Positions 33,230-42,303 of a stretch of DNA of 64,000 bases are shown here, one piece after another (positions within the stretch are counted from its first letter, which is position 1; every line of letters starts with the position of its first letter). The DNA comes from Sulfurospirillum sp001602955 (lineage in GTDB: Bacteria; Campylobacterota; Campylobacteria; Campylobacterales; Sulfurospirillaceae). The notes below the pieces were generated by a model. The model was not told where the DNA came from, searched no databases, and saw only the letters and a list, made by a program, of their open reading frames with translations. The stretch lies in assembly GCA_001602955.1 (NCBI GenBank), contig LVAC01000008.1:1-64000 (forward strand), read 5' to 3'. A program made the translations under genes and the position numbers.

Positions 33230-34870
33230 TTAATGTGCGCTTGCGCCCTCCGCACCGATACCCGTTTGACTTCGGATAAATTGGTGCTCGTAGGCCTCGA
33301 TCTCTTTTTTAGCATCTTCGCTTTGATCCATTAAAGAGAAGAGCCAAATTCCGATAAAGGCAACCGCCATCGAGAAGATCGCCGGATTGCCGTAAGCGTA
33401 AATCGCGGTTTTATTGCCTAAGACGTCCACCCAAACCGCTTTACTCAAGACGACCAATACAACCGCCGTCAAAAGTCCCAACGATCCGCCCCAAACGGCA
33501 CCTTTGGTCGTCAACTTTTTCCAGAACATCGATAAGAATAAGATAGGGAAGTTCGCACTTGCCGCAATCGCAAACGCAAGTCCTACCATGAACGCGATAT
33601 TTTGTTTTTCAAACGCAATTCCCAAGAAAATCGCAACAATACCTAAAGCGATCGTCGAGTATTTCGATACCTTCATCTCCATCATCTCATCCACGCGACC
33701 TCTCGCAAAAACGTTCGCGTAAAGGTCGTGGCTGACCGCACTCGCACCCGCAAGCGTCAATCCCGAAACAACCGCCAAGATCGTCGCAAACGCAACCGCC
33801 GAGATAAACCCTAAGAAAAGGTTTCCGCCGATCGCATGGGCCGTGTGAATTGCCGACATGTTACCCCCGCCGATAATACCGCCTTTGATCGGATCGAGAT
33901 AGGTCGGATTATTGGTTAACAAAACGATAGCACCAAATCCGATAATAAACGTTAAAATATAAAAGTAACCGATAAATCCCGTCGCAAAAAAGACCGACTT
34001 TCTCGCTTCTTTTGCATCGCTTACGGTAAAGAATCGCATCAAGATATGCGGTAATCCAGCCGTTCCGAACATCAACGCCATACCTAAGCTAATCGCCGAA
34101 ATCGGATCGCTGACCAAACCGCCCGGAGCCATGATCGCAGCACTTTTCTTAGCTGCAACCGCTTGCGAAAAGAGCGTTTCAAAACTAAATCCGACTTGAT
34201 ACATAATCATAATCGCCATAAACGATGCGCCGGAAAGTAACAAAACCGCTTTGATGATTTGCACCCACGTCGTCGCCAACATACCGCCGAACGTTACGTA
34301 AAGAATCATCAAAATACCGACCATCACGACCGCGTATTCGTAATCAAGCCCGAACAAAATCTGAATCAATTGCCCCGCACCGACCATTTGCGCGATCAAA
34401 TACAACGCCACCGTCGCTAAAGAGCCTAAAGCCGCCAACGTTCGGATCGGTGTTTGTCGTAAACGGTACGATGCCACGTCGCTAAACGTATATTTTCCGA
34501 GATTTCGAAGTTGCTCCGCCACCAAAAACAAGATAATCGGCCAACCGACCAAAAAGCCGATGGAGTAGATCAATCCGTCAAATCCTTTGAGGTAAACCAA
34601 GCCCGAAATGCCTAAAAACGATGCCGCGGACATATAATCTCCCGCGATCGCAAGACCGTTTTGAAAGCCCGTAATTCCTCCGCCAGCAGTGTAAAAATCT
34701 TTCGCCGTTTTCGTTCGTTTTGCCGCCCAATACGTAATGCCCAGCGTTGCTAAAACGAAAATAAGAAACATCACGATCGCCGATACGTTGATGTCGCGTT
34801 TACCGCTAAATTGTGCGTCCGCCGCAAAAACAAAGCTGCTTAAGCTTAAAAGGAGTAAGCCCCATTTCAT
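33230..34870 (-). CDS. actP: Acetate permease ActP (sodium:solute symporter family)
   Basis: A 546-residue protein with an N-terminal signal-like segment (MKWGLLLLSLSSFVFA) and about 13 membrane helices. SSS family features include FYTAGGGITGFQNGLAIAGDYMSAASFLGI and the GFGAIVLL and ASAVSHDLYANV stretches, all typical for ActP (YjcG). It imports acetate and similar short-chain carboxylates with a cation. It overlaps the DUF485 gene by 4 bases, and acs follows. Confidence 0.93.
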   Translation of the reverse strand: MKWGLLLLSLSSFVFAADAQFSGKRDINVSAIVMFLIFVLATLGITYWAAKRTKTAKDFYTAGGGITGFQNGLAIAGDYMSAASFLGISGLVYLKGFDGLIYSIGFLVGWPIILFLVAEQLRNLGKYTFSDVASYRLRQTPIRTLAALGSLATVALYLIAQMVGAGQLIQILFGLDYEYAVVMVGILMILYVTFGGMLATTWVQIIKAVLLLSGASFMAIMIMYQVGFSFETLFSQAVAAKKSAAIMAPGGLVSDPISAISLGMALMFGTAGLPHILMRFFTVSDAKEARKSVFFATGFIGYFYILTFIIGFGAIVLLTNNPTYLDPIKGGIIGGGNMSAIHTAHAIGGNLFLGFISAVAFATILAVVSGLTLAGASAVSHDLYANVFARGRVDEMMEMKVSKYSTIALGIVAIFLGIAFEKQNIAFMVGLAFAIAASANFPILFLSMFWKKLTTKGAVWGGSLGLLTAVVLVVLSKAVWVDVLGNKTAIYAYGNPAIFSMAVAFIGIWLFSLMDQSEDAKKEIEAYEHQFIRSQTGIGAEGASAH

Positions 34871-35181
34871 TCGCCGCTCCTTACTTCTTCTTTAATTTGA
34901 TGCGTCATATCGTCAAATTCTCCGTTGGCTCGTTGAGTGTAGATACCTGTAAGCACAAACGCGATCACGATGACCGCCAACCCTACCGGAATTCCGACCG
35001 TCGTAACGCCCTCTCCGATCTTTTGCGCAAAGGTTGCGGGAGAAAAAGCAATTACGAGAATAAACGCGTAATACACGACAAGCATCACAATCGAAAGTTG
35101 CCATGCAAAGCGGCTTCTTTTTTGTACGAGTTCGGCAAATTTTGGGTTTGCCTTGACTCTGTCGTAGACATGTTGGCTCAT
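34867..35181 (-). CDS. DUF485 inner membrane protein (YjcH-like)
   Basis: A 104-residue protein with two membrane helices (about 27-50 and 64-86), matching the DUF485 family that nearly always precedes actP (start MSQHVYDRVKANPKFAELVQKR). It is thought to assist the permease. An upstream 131-base region (35182-35312) contains its promoter and a near-direct repeat TAGCATT-ATCG-TAGCATT. Confidence 0.9.
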   Translation of the reverse strand: MSQHVYDRVKANPKFAELVQKRSRFAWQLSIVMLVVYYAFILVIAFSPATFAQKIGEGVTTVGIPVGLAVIVIAFVLTGIYTQRANGEFDDMTHQIKEEVRSGE

Positions 35182-35312
35182 AAATGCTCCTTCATAGTAA
35201 ATGTGTGAATCACGAAGAAATTGTAAATAAGTAACATAGCATTATCGTAGCATTTTCAAAACAGCAGAAGAACCGTGAAGATATTTAAAATAAATGTGTA
35301 TTTTTGTAACTT

Positions 35313-35990
35313 TTAACGCTTTTGCTCCGGTAAGTAACGTTCAATTTTATAGCCGACGCCTTTGAGATTGACAATAAAATCTTCCTTAAGAAGCTTACGA
35401 AAACGGCTTATTTCAGCCCTAATTGTGGCATTGTCGACCGGTTCGTCGTTCCATGCGTAACTGCGAAATTTTTCGAAGTCTACCACGATGCCGATGTTCT
35501 CGCACAATAGTGTCACTATTTGTAACTGTTTTTTGGTCAAGACTTGAACATTATTATTGTAAAACAACATTTGCTCTTGTTTGGAGAAGACGTATTTGGG
35601 ACTTAAGATGATGTGTTGCATCCGTTTGATCTCATACTCTTTTTTAATTTTATCGATACGAAGCCCCAACTCTTTCAGATGAAACGGTTTTTTCAGGTAA
35701 TCCGACGCTCCGAGTTCAAAGGCTTGGGTAATATCGTCGATATCGACGTTGGCACTAATAAAAATGCTCGGATAGTTTTGTTCGATCTCGTTGAGCGATT
35801 TTAAGAGTTCCAAACCCGTCATTTTCGGAATGTTAATGTCTAAAATTAAAAGATCGAACGACTCTTGGCGGATCGCGGCATACGCTTCGTCTCCTTTACC
35901 GAAACTCACGACTTTGTGCCCTAACGCTTCCAAATACTCCTCAATCGAACTGCGAAGCATCCATTCGTCTTCCAAAAGCAAAATTTTCAT
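35313..35990 (-). CDS. Response regulator, OmpR-like, next to the acetate genes
   Basis: A 225-residue regulator with a receiver domain (LLEDEWMLRSS, phospho-Asp in LILDINIPKMTGLELL, Lys in YLKKPFHLKELG) and a C-terminal winged helix (LRKLLKEDFIVNLKGVGYKIERY). It starts two bases after the kinase gene stop. As it lies directly upstream of DUF485-actP-acs on the same strand, it may control acetate uptake, but this is inference from position. Confidence 0.88.
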   Translation of the reverse strand: MKILLLEDEWMLRSSIEEYLEALGHKVVSFGKGDEAYAAIRQESFDLLILDINIPKMTGLELLKSLNEIEQNYPSIFISANVDIDDITQAFELGASDYLKKPFHLKELGLRIDKIKKEYEIKRMQHIILSPKYVFSKQEQMLFYNNNVQVLTKKQLQIVTLLCENIGIVVDFEKFRSYAWNDEPVDNATIRAEISRFRKLLKEDFIVNLKGVGYKIERYLPEQKR

Positions 35991-35992
35991 CG

Positions 35993-37207
35993 TTATCCTT
36001 TCCTAAAACGGTACGTAAAACGCGTCGACGTGTCCGAAGCCACGCTGACCTCAACGTCGTTACGATCGCAAATCTCTTTGACGATATTGAGTCCCAAGCC
36101 AAAACCGCCGCGAACGTCGTTTTCACGGTAGTATCGGCTGAAAAGATTTTCAAGAGACTGAATCGTATCGCCGACGTTGTGTACTTCAAAAACAACGAAT
36201 GCCTCTTGCGCGTAAAGCTTGACATGTACGTTTTGTTTTTCGTAACTGTATTTTATCGCATTGGAGATATTGTTGTCGCAAATACGCTGCAACTCGATCT
36301 CGTTGAAAACGATAAAAAGATCGGGGCTTATGTCGGTACAAAGCGTCAGCTTGTTTCCTTCGGCAACATCTTCGAAATAATGCACCCTCTCTTGTAAAAA
36401 CGATGAAAAATCGACCATCGATTTGGCATAGACGACATGATCTTTTTTTGCCACGTACGCCAAATCTTCGTAAATATTGTCAAGCACCTTCACCGCCGCT
36501 TCGATTTTGACGAGGTAAGGATTTTTTTCAAATTTGAGATTGTACAAATCGATGTTCATTAAAATGATCGAAAGGGGCGTATTGATCTCGTGAATCGCAT
36601 TTTTCACAAAACGGTCTTGCGTTTCCAAGAGCTCTTGCGTATAGGCGACCGAGCGTTTGAGCTCTTCGGTCTTTTGCTCGATGATCGCCTCCAAGTTGGT
36701 ATTGAGCTTTGCGAGATCGTCGTTTTTACCGTGAATCTCCTCGATCATCGCGTTGGCGTGATTGGCAATCTCGCGAAATTCCCGAAAACGCATCTTTTCC
36801 GTATCGATAAAACGGTAACTCTGCGCCGCTTCTTTAAACGATGCGACGATCAAACGCACTTCGCGCGCCATCAACTCGTTGACGTAGCGGTACTCGATCG
36901 TACTGATCATATACATCACGAGTGCCAACGCATAAATTTTGACCATAAAGTCGATGATTTTATCTTTGTACTCTTTGTGCTTATGCTCCAAAACGACCTC
37001 AAGCGAATGTGCCGCTTCGACGCTGTTTCCAAGCGTTAACAATGTCGACGGGTACGATGCTTCGATGCGTTCGATCTCTTTTTGGTAAGCAAAATATTCG
37101 TTCGCGATAATCAAACAAGCAAAAATAAAAACAAACAACCCCGCAAACAAAAGTGCCATAAAATTGATTTGGCGGATGCTTTTATTGGTTTTATCTTGCC
37201 ATAACAT
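35993..37207 (-). CDS. Sensor histidine kinase next to the acetate genes
   Basis: A 404-residue kinase with membrane segments at about 16-36 and 85-105, a coiled linker (VNELMAREVRLIVASFKEAAQ, then IEEIHGKNDDLAKLNTNLEA), an H-box NAIHEINTPLSIILMN (His about 206), N-box NISNAIKYS and G-box GFGLGLNIVKEI. The ATG at 37207 lies inside the octamer ACATGTAA (37204-37211). A later ATG at codon 17 (MALLFAG) is possible. It pairs with the regulator encoded just downstream. Confidence 0.87.
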   Translation of the reverse strand: MLWQDKTNKSIRQINFMALLFAGLFVFIFACLIIANEYFAYQKEIERIEASYPSTLLTLGNSVEAAHSLEVVLEHKHKEYKDKIIDFMVKIYALALVMYMISTIEYRYVNELMAREVRLIVASFKEAAQSYRFIDTEKMRFREFREIANHANAMIEEIHGKNDDLAKLNTNLEAIIEQKTEELKRSVAYTQELLETQDRFVKNAIHEINTPLSIILMNIDLYNLKFEKNPYLVKIEAAVKVLDNIYEDLAYVAKKDHVVYAKSMVDFSSFLQERVHYFEDVAEGNKLTLCTDISPDLFIVFNEIELQRICDNNISNAIKYSYEKQNVHVKLYAQEAFVVFEVHNVGDTIQSLENLFSRYYRENDVRGGFGLGLNIVKEICDRNDVEVSVASDTSTRFTYRFRKG

Positions 37208-37277
37208 GTAAGAGCCTTTGGAAAAACAATTTCGTCCCTATTTTACCTTATAAAAGCCTCGCTCAAACCTATTTTGG

Positions 37278-37283
37278 TATAAT
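37278..37283 (+). promoter_or_regulatory. -10 box upstream of the agmatine deiminase gene
   Basis: TTTTGGTATAATTTAG holds a perfect TATAAT, with no clear -35, typical of Campylobacterota. The start codon is 33 bases downstream. Confidence 0.7.
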
Positions 37284-37315
37284 TTAGCCCAAATACACGA
37301 AAGACGGAGCGCAAA

Positions 37316-38311
37316 ATGAAACTAAGATTACCCGCCGAATGGGAAGAACAAGAAGCTCTCATCGTCGTTTTCCCTCCCAAAAAGAGCGACTGGGCGCACT
37401 CCATCGAAGCAATTCATCAAACGTATCTCACGTTTATCTCGACCGTCGCGCGTTTTCAACCGTGCATCGTCGTTTGCGAAGATAAACAACACCTTGCCAA
37501 CATTTTGCCCACGCTTCAAAATATCACGCTGGTCGAAATGCTCACGAACGATACGTGGATACGCGATTTTGGAGGCATCAACGTTTACAAAAACCACCAA
37601 CGCCGTACTTACGACTTCATCTTCAACGCATGGGGCAATAAATTTGATGCAAGTATCGACAACACGATCACCAAACGCCTTTTTGAAGAGGGCTTTTTAA
37701 CAGGAAAGCTCAAAAGCATCGATTTCGTACTGGAAGGCGGAAGCATCGAAAGCAACGGTCATGGCGTGATGCTTTCGACCGCATATTGCCTTTTTGAAGA
37801 GAACCGCAACGCACACCTTTCAAAAAAAGAGATCAAAAAAACGTTGATTAAGCTTTTCGGACTCAAAGAGTTGATTATCTTAAAGCACGGTGCGCTTATG
37901 GGCGACGACACCGATTCGCACATCGATACACTGGCACGCTTTTTAAACAAAAATACGATCGCTTACGTGAAATGCTACGACAAAGAAGACGAACACTACG
38001 ACGAACTTAAAAAGATGGAAAAAGAGCTCAAAAAAACCTCTTTCGATCTCGTTCCGCTGCCTTTGCCTTCGGCGAAGTTCTTTAACGATCACCGTCTTCC
38101 CGCGACGTACCTCAATTTTATTTTAATCAACAACGCGGTTTTAGTACCGCTTTACAACGACGCCTACGATACCAAAGCACTTAAAACGTTTGCGCGTTAT
38201 TTTCCTGAGCGTGAAATCGTCGGCATCGACGCTTCCGTGTTGATTCGCGAGCACGGCAGTTTGCATTGCGCTTCGATGAATATTTATAAAAAGAAGGATA
38301 ACCTCTCGTGA
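37316..38311 (+). CDS. aguA: Agmatine deiminase
   Basis: A 331-residue member of the PPAD-like guanidine-modifying family. Active-site motifs: NDTWIRDFGG (about 79-88), VLEGGSIESNG, GDDTDSHIDTLARF with the catalytic His/Asp, and the nucleophile Cys in REHGSLHCASMN (about 319). The enzyme converts agmatine to N-carbamoylputrescine and ammonia, in polyamine synthesis. It overlaps the next gene at GTGA. Confidence 0.92.
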   Translation: MKLRLPAEWEEQEALIVVFPPKKSDWAHSIEAIHQTYLTFISTVARFQPCIVVCEDKQHLANILPTLQNITLVEMLTNDTWIRDFGGINVYKNHQRRTYDFIFNAWGNKFDASIDNTITKRLFEEGFLTGKLKSIDFVLEGGSIESNGHGVMLSTAYCLFEENRNAHLSKKEIKKTLIKLFGLKELIILKHGALMGDDTDSHIDTLARFLNKNTIAYVKCYDKEDEHYDELKKMEKELKKTSFDLVPLPLPSAKFFNDHRLPATYLNFILINNAVLVPLYNDAYDTKALKTFARYFPEREIVGIDASVLIREHGSLHCASMNIYKKKDNLS

Positions 38312-39219
38312 CACTCCAAAAAAAAGCAACCGTCGTCTCCAGTGCCACGGCAAGCGTTTTAATTATCGTCAAACTTTTTATCGGCTTGATGAGCGGCTCC
38401 GTCGCCGTTTTGGCTTCGGCGATCGATTCGGTTTTAGACCTCATCGTCTCCGCCTTCAACTATTTTGCGATTTTAAAATCCGAACAACCCGCCAATAAAA
38501 CGTTCAATTACGGTAAAGGCAAAATCGAAGCCTTAGCCGCCGTGATCGAAGGTACGGTCATTAGCGTTTCGGGACTTTTTATTTTTTACACGTCGATTAA
38601 AAAAGCGATCGTGCATGAGCCTTTGGAATATTTGGGAAGTTCCATCCTCGTAATGGCAATCTCTTTGGTGTTGACGATTGCATTGGTCGCATTTCTCAAC
38701 TACGTTGCGAAAAAAACGCGCAGTATGGTCGTCAAATCCGATGCGCTTCATTACCAAACGGACGTTTTAAGCAACGGTGCTATTTTAATTTCGCTCGTTC
38801 TTATCCAAATAACGCACTTTGAGCTGATCGACTCGATTATGGGCGTGGTTATTTCGATTTATATTATTCATTCGGCGTACGAGCTCATTAAAGACGGCGT
38901 GTATATTTTGCTAGACGCCTCGTTGGACGAACAGATCGTAGAAGATATTCGCAACATCATCGTCGCGGAAAAAGAGATTAGCGATTTTCACTACCTGAAA
39001 ACTCGTAAATCCGGCAATACCAACTTCGTCGACGTTCACTTGGTTTTTAGCCCCGGTATTTCACTCTTACGTGCGCACCACGCGGGAGATCGCATCGAAG
39101 AGAAGATCAAAGAGCTGATCCCAAGCGACGAATGGGTCATCACCGCACACCTTGATCCTTACGACGATTCGGAGATGAACGATCGCATGTCGTCGTTCAA
39201 GATCGACGAAGACCTTTAG
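38308..39219 (+). CDS. Cation diffusion facilitator (divalent metal efflux)
   Basis: A 303-residue CDF protein with six membrane helices, the metal site in helix 2 (ASAIDSVLDLIVSAFNYF) and helix 5 (SDALHYQTDVLSNGAI, the HxxxD pair), and a cytoplasmic C-terminal domain. The GTG start at 38308 overlaps the preceding stop as GTGA. It likely exports Zn2+, Fe2+ or Mn2+ in exchange for protons. Its end overlaps the convergent feoB gene by 4 bases, which places an exporter opposite an iron importer. Confidence 0.9.
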   Translation: MTLQKKATVVSSATASVLIIVKLFIGLMSGSVAVLASAIDSVLDLIVSAFNYFAILKSEQPANKTFNYGKGKIEALAAVIEGTVISVSGLFIFYTSIKKAIVHEPLEYLGSSILVMAISLVLTIALVAFLNYVAKKTRSMVVKSDALHYQTDVLSNGAILISLVLIQITHFELIDSIMGVVISIYIIHSAYELIKDGVYILLDASLDEQIVEDIRNIIVAEKEISDFHYLKTRKSGNTNFVDVHLVFSPGISLLRAHHAGDRIEEKIKELIPSDEWVITAHLDPYDDSEMNDRMSSFKIDEDL

Positions 39220-41315
39220 CTAAACAACAAGGTCACGCGGTATCCGATGAAGGCTAAAACCCAAGCGATGATCGTCGTAAAGACGAACAGATACGCCAAA
39301 TATTTATAACCGCCGCTCTCTTTCGTAAAAACGATGGAAGCGGCAAGGCACGGCAAATAAAACATCACGAAGATCATAAAAGAGACCGCCGAAGCCAAAG
39401 GGATTTGCTTTTGAAGCTCCGCAATGAGACTTTCGTTGCCCTCGTCCACGCCCGAACCGAGCGCGTACAAAACGCCTAAGGTCGAAACGACGACCTCTTT
39501 AGCCGCCAATCCTGACTCCAAGGCGACCGTCATTTTCCAATCAAATCCCAACGGGGTAAACAACCAATCGGTCGATTTTCCGATTTTGCCTAAGAAACTT
39601 TTTTCCAGCAAAACTTTGGACTTTTCGTTTTCGTACTCTACTTTTAAAGCCTCGTCGCTTGCTTGCTCGATTTTCTGATCGAAAGAGGCTTCAAGGTCGG
39701 GATATTTGGGATAGTTGCTCGCAAACCAGATCAACAAAGAAGCCGCCAAAATAAACGTTCCCGCTTTTTGAAGGTACATAATCGCCTTGCTTACGACCGT
39801 ATGCCAAATGAGCTTCAACGAAGGCAGGCGGTATTTGGGCATTTCCATGACGAACGGCTCGTCTGCACCCTTAAAGACGAATCGTTTCAAAAATTTTGCC
39901 GCCAAAAGCCCGATAAACGCTCCGGCAAGATAGATAGCAAACAAAGCGTTACCCGCATGTTCTTGCCCGAAAAACGCTCCGGCGAACAACACGTAAACCG
40001 GAAGTTTCGCCCCGCAACTCATAAACCCGATGATAAAAAGCGTAATCAGCCGATCTTTATCGTTTTTGAGCGTGCGCGCGCTCATATACGCAGGCACCGA
40101 ACAACCAAAACCCGTAACAAGAGGAATAAAGCTTTTGCCGTGAAGTCCGAAACGGTGGAAAAATCCGTCCAGTAAAAACGCAACACGCGCCATATATCCG
40201 GTCGTCTCCAACAAAGCGATGCCTAAAAATAAAATGACGATATTGGGTAAGAACATCACCACTGCACCCACGCCCGAAATTGCGCCATCGGCGATAATAG
40301 AGCCCAGCTCGCCCTCTCCGAAAACCGTTTTGGCATAATTGCCCAAAGCAACGAAAAAAGCATCGATCCAATCCATCGGAATCGAGCCTAGCGTAAACGT
40401 TAACTGAAACAAACTCCACATTAAAAAGAAAAAGATAGGAATGCCGTAAACGGGATGAATTAACACGGCGTCGATTTTTTGCGTGAGCGTTTGCGAGGTG
40501 CATTTTTTACAACTTAACGTCTCAACGACCGCGCCTTTGGCAAATGCGGCGCGTTCTTCGGCAAAAATTTCGGCGACGTCTTTCGTCTCGTAGTGAACGT
40601 AAAGATGCTCTAACGCCTCTTTCAAGAACGAAGAGAGCTCGACCCAAATCGGCTCTTCGTGCATCTTGCGGTAAGTTGCGGTATCTTCTTGTAAAAGCCT
40701 CAGGGCGATTTCGCGCGACGAAAGGCGAGATGCATAATGTTTGCGGTCTAAAAACGAAGCAAGCTTGCCGATTTCTTCTTCCACGACGTCGCTGTAAATC
40801 AGTTTGGATTTTTCAAGCGGGAAAAGCGAAACGTCGATGGCGCGATTGAGCAACTTACCGATGCCTCTTTTCGTTGCGGCGGAGACTTTGACGCACGGCA
40901 CGCCCAAAATAGAACTCAGTTGTTCATGATCGATGCATTGCCCTTCTTTGTGGGCTTCGTCCATCATATTGAGCGCGACGATCATTTTTTTGCCGAGCTC
41001 CAAAAGTTGCGTCGTCAAATACAAATTGCGCTCTAAATTGGTCGCGTCGACCACGTTAATAATCAGATCGTAATGCTCGTTTTGTAAAAAATCTTTGGTC
41101 ACGCGTTCGTCTTGCGTGTAGTCGTTGAGCGAGTACGTGCCGGGTAAATCGACGATTTTAATCGAATGCCCTTGCGCACTAAAATTGACTTCGGCTTTTT
41201 CGACCGTAACACCCGAAAAATTTCCGACTTTAAGCCTCGCATCGGCGATCGAGTTGATGAGCATGCTTTTGCCGACATTGGGCTGCCCCACAAGGGCGAT
41301 AATCAGCTCGTTCAT
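39216..41315 (-). CDS. feoB: Ferrous iron transporter FeoB
   Basis: A 699-residue protein with an N-terminal G domain (G1 GQPNVGKS at about 10-17, G3 DLPGTYSL, G4 NMMDEA), a helical GDI domain, and a membrane part with the two gate motifs (FGCSVPAYMSARTL and AAKEVVVSTLGVLY). It imports Fe2+. It overlaps feoA by 4 bases. Length is slightly under the E. coli protein because the C-terminal tail is short. Confidence 0.95.
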   Translation of the reverse strand: MNELIIALVGQPNVGKSMLINSIADARLKVGNFSGVTVEKAEVNFSAQGHSIKIVDLPGTYSLNDYTQDERVTKDFLQNEHYDLIINVVDATNLERNLYLTTQLLELGKKMIVALNMMDEAHKEGQCIDHEQLSSILGVPCVKVSAATKRGIGKLLNRAIDVSLFPLEKSKLIYSDVVEEEIGKLASFLDRKHYASRLSSREIALRLLQEDTATYRKMHEEPIWVELSSFLKEALEHLYVHYETKDVAEIFAEERAAFAKGAVVETLSCKKCTSQTLTQKIDAVLIHPVYGIPIFFFLMWSLFQLTFTLGSIPMDWIDAFFVALGNYAKTVFGEGELGSIIADGAISGVGAVVMFLPNIVILFLGIALLETTGYMARVAFLLDGFFHRFGLHGKSFIPLVTGFGCSVPAYMSARTLKNDKDRLITLFIIGFMSCGAKLPVYVLFAGAFFGQEHAGNALFAIYLAGAFIGLLAAKFLKRFVFKGADEPFVMEMPKYRLPSLKLIWHTVVSKAIMYLQKAGTFILAASLLIWFASNYPKYPDLEASFDQKIEQASDEALKVEYENEKSKVLLEKSFLGKIGKSTDWLFTPLGFDWKMTVALESGLAAKEVVVSTLGVLYALGSGVDEGNESLIAELQKQIPLASAVSFMIFVMFYLPCLAASIVFTKESGGYKYLAYLFVFTTIIAWVLAFIGYRVTLLFS

Positions 41316-41539
41316 AGCGTCTCGATTCCGATGCGTTTCGCCTCTTCAAAGCGCAGTGCCAAAAGTGTCGTACCGACTTCAATCTCCATCGTACTTTTTG
41401 CCATACTCATGGCTTTCACTTCCAAAAGACTTCCTTTTCGAAGACCCAACGAAAAAAGCCGCTGCTTTAATTCTCCCTCGGCGTCGATTTTTTTGACTTT
41501 GCCTTTTTCTCCGGCATTGAGATCCGAGAGTGCTTTCAT
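41312..41539 (-). CDS. feoA: FeoA domain protein
   Basis: A 75-residue SH3-like protein with the FeoA pattern: LSDLNAGEKGKVKKI, LKQRLFSLGLRKGSLLEV and VGTTLLALRFEEAKRI. It assists FeoB. Its upstream region borders directly on the prophage. Confidence 0.92.
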   Translation of the reverse strand: MKALSDLNAGEKGKVKKIDAEGELKQRLFSLGLRKGSLLEVKAMSMAKSTMEIEVGTTLLALRFEEAKRIGIETL

Positions 41540-41745
41540 AGTGTTCCTTCTTGATAATACTCATCAAAATTCTAAATTAAAACCGATTAAAAGCTCATTA
41601 AGCAGTTTCGCTTTGTATTTTCCGTTGTAGGGACTGAAAATACCAAAACAAGGGCATTCTACACCACGAAGTTCCACACCATTTCCCACATTGTTTTTAA
41701 TGTGGGAAAATGTTTTGGCACAAATTTGGCACAAATTTACACGAG
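41540..41745. other. Host-prophage junction with hairpins and direct repeats
   Basis: These 206 bases separate feoA from the phage endolysin. They hold an 8-bp inverted pair GTATTTTC/GAAAATAC (41615-41622, 41636-41643), a perfect 11-bp hairpin TTTCCCACATT/AATGTGGGAAA (41682-41692, 41699-41709), and two tandem copies of GGCACAAATTT (41717-41727, 41728-41738), a pattern seen at integrase arm sites. The attachment core is probably here, but no tRNA gene is present and the other end is off the window. A minus-strand frame with no usual start codon stays open from about 41,780 to 41,575. Confidence 0.5.
41551..41567. promoter_or_regulatory. Possible Fur-type operator of feoAB
   Basis: TTGATAATACTCATCAA is a 5-7-5 inverted repeat with a GATAAT half-site, 12 bases upstream of the feoA ATG. 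It partly resembles Fur boxes, but matches are limited, so this is a weak call. Confidence 0.3.
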
Positions 41746-42303
41746 CTAAACCAAGTGTGCCCTGTTTATCCAGCCGTTCAAGAATCTAGCTTTTTGTGGA
41801 TTTTTAGCCACGACAGCCTTAAAATATTCAATCTCTTCTTCGTCAAACTTATAGTCGAAAATATTCTCGTCAAACTCGTTAATGGCTTTGAGTGTTTGTG
41901 CGCCCATAACGCCGTCTGCCGTAACCCCAACAATCTCTTGCGCTTTTTTGATCGATGGAGGCATATTGGCGACTACTCCAAAAATAAAAATCTCATTTGC
42001 CGTATGCTGAGAATTTACTTGATCTAATTTTGCTTTATCCCAAAACTCTCTTTTGTAAAACCACTCAACGTATTCTCTCATTCTCTCATTGTCATACAAT
42101 AATGTAGAAACTTTTTTACTATCTCCTCCATATTGACGCAATTTCTCGTTTACAATGTTCCACCCAGTCCACGTAGGATGCGCCGACTGATAAATACCCA
42201 TGAACGTCCAACCGCTTTCCGTAGCATTCCACTCTAGCGCGTCATTTGGGTTGCTGAACTCTGCTTTATACAAAATTGGTAACACCTTGCTAATATCAGC
42301 CAT
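41746..42303 (-). CDS. Phage endolysin, glycosyl hydrolase 108-like with peptidoglycan-binding domain
   Basis: The start at ATG 42303 overlaps the Rz1 stop as ATGA. The 185-residue enzyme has a GH108-like N-terminal domain (ILYKAEFSNPNDALEWNATE, then TFMGIYQSAHPTWTGW) where the family's catalytic Glu would be the E in KAEF, and a C-terminal peptidoglycan-binding-like half (AQEIVGVTADGVMGAQTLKAI). The usual EGG motif is altered. It is the last gene of the lysis cassette and should cut the cell wall. Confidence 0.8.
   Translation of the reverse strand: MADISKVLPILYKAEFSNPNDALEWNATESGWTFMGIYQSAHPTWTGWNIVNEKLRQYGGDSKKVSTLLYDNERMREYVEWFYKREFWDKAKLDQVNSQHTANEIFIFGVVANMPPSIKKAQEIVGVTADGVMGAQTLKAINEFDENIFDYKFDEEEIEYFKAVVAKNPQKARFLNGWINRAHLV

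Larger units (their letters stand above)
3702..37211. repeat. Dispersed palindromic octamer ACATGTAA, about 20 copies
   Basis: By eye I count ACATGTAA or its complement at 3702, 8159, 8693, 9802, 11462, 11680, 12099, 12431, 19495, 23126, 24137, 25061, 29606, 30257, 30971, 32473, 33146, 33208 and 37204; six of these (8691, 11460, 11678, 12097, 23124, 30969) extend to the full palindrome TTACATGTAA, so one decamer holds the octamer on both strands. In genes it is mostly read as Leu-His-Val. The span given is first to last copy, not a continuous element. The prophage has one copy (60893). Confidence 0.8.

Noticed and set aside
41540..41745. tRNA or tmRNA gene as integration target
   Set aside because: I searched for T-loop and CCA-end patterns on both strands and found none here, nor elsewhere in the window.
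41575..41780. Minus-strand open frame of about 60 codons across the prophage junction, with CxxC and CPC pairs
   Set aside because: It has no ATG or well placed GTG/TTG start and no ribosome site, and it overlaps hairpins and the endolysin end; it may be a remnant, but I cannot support a gene.
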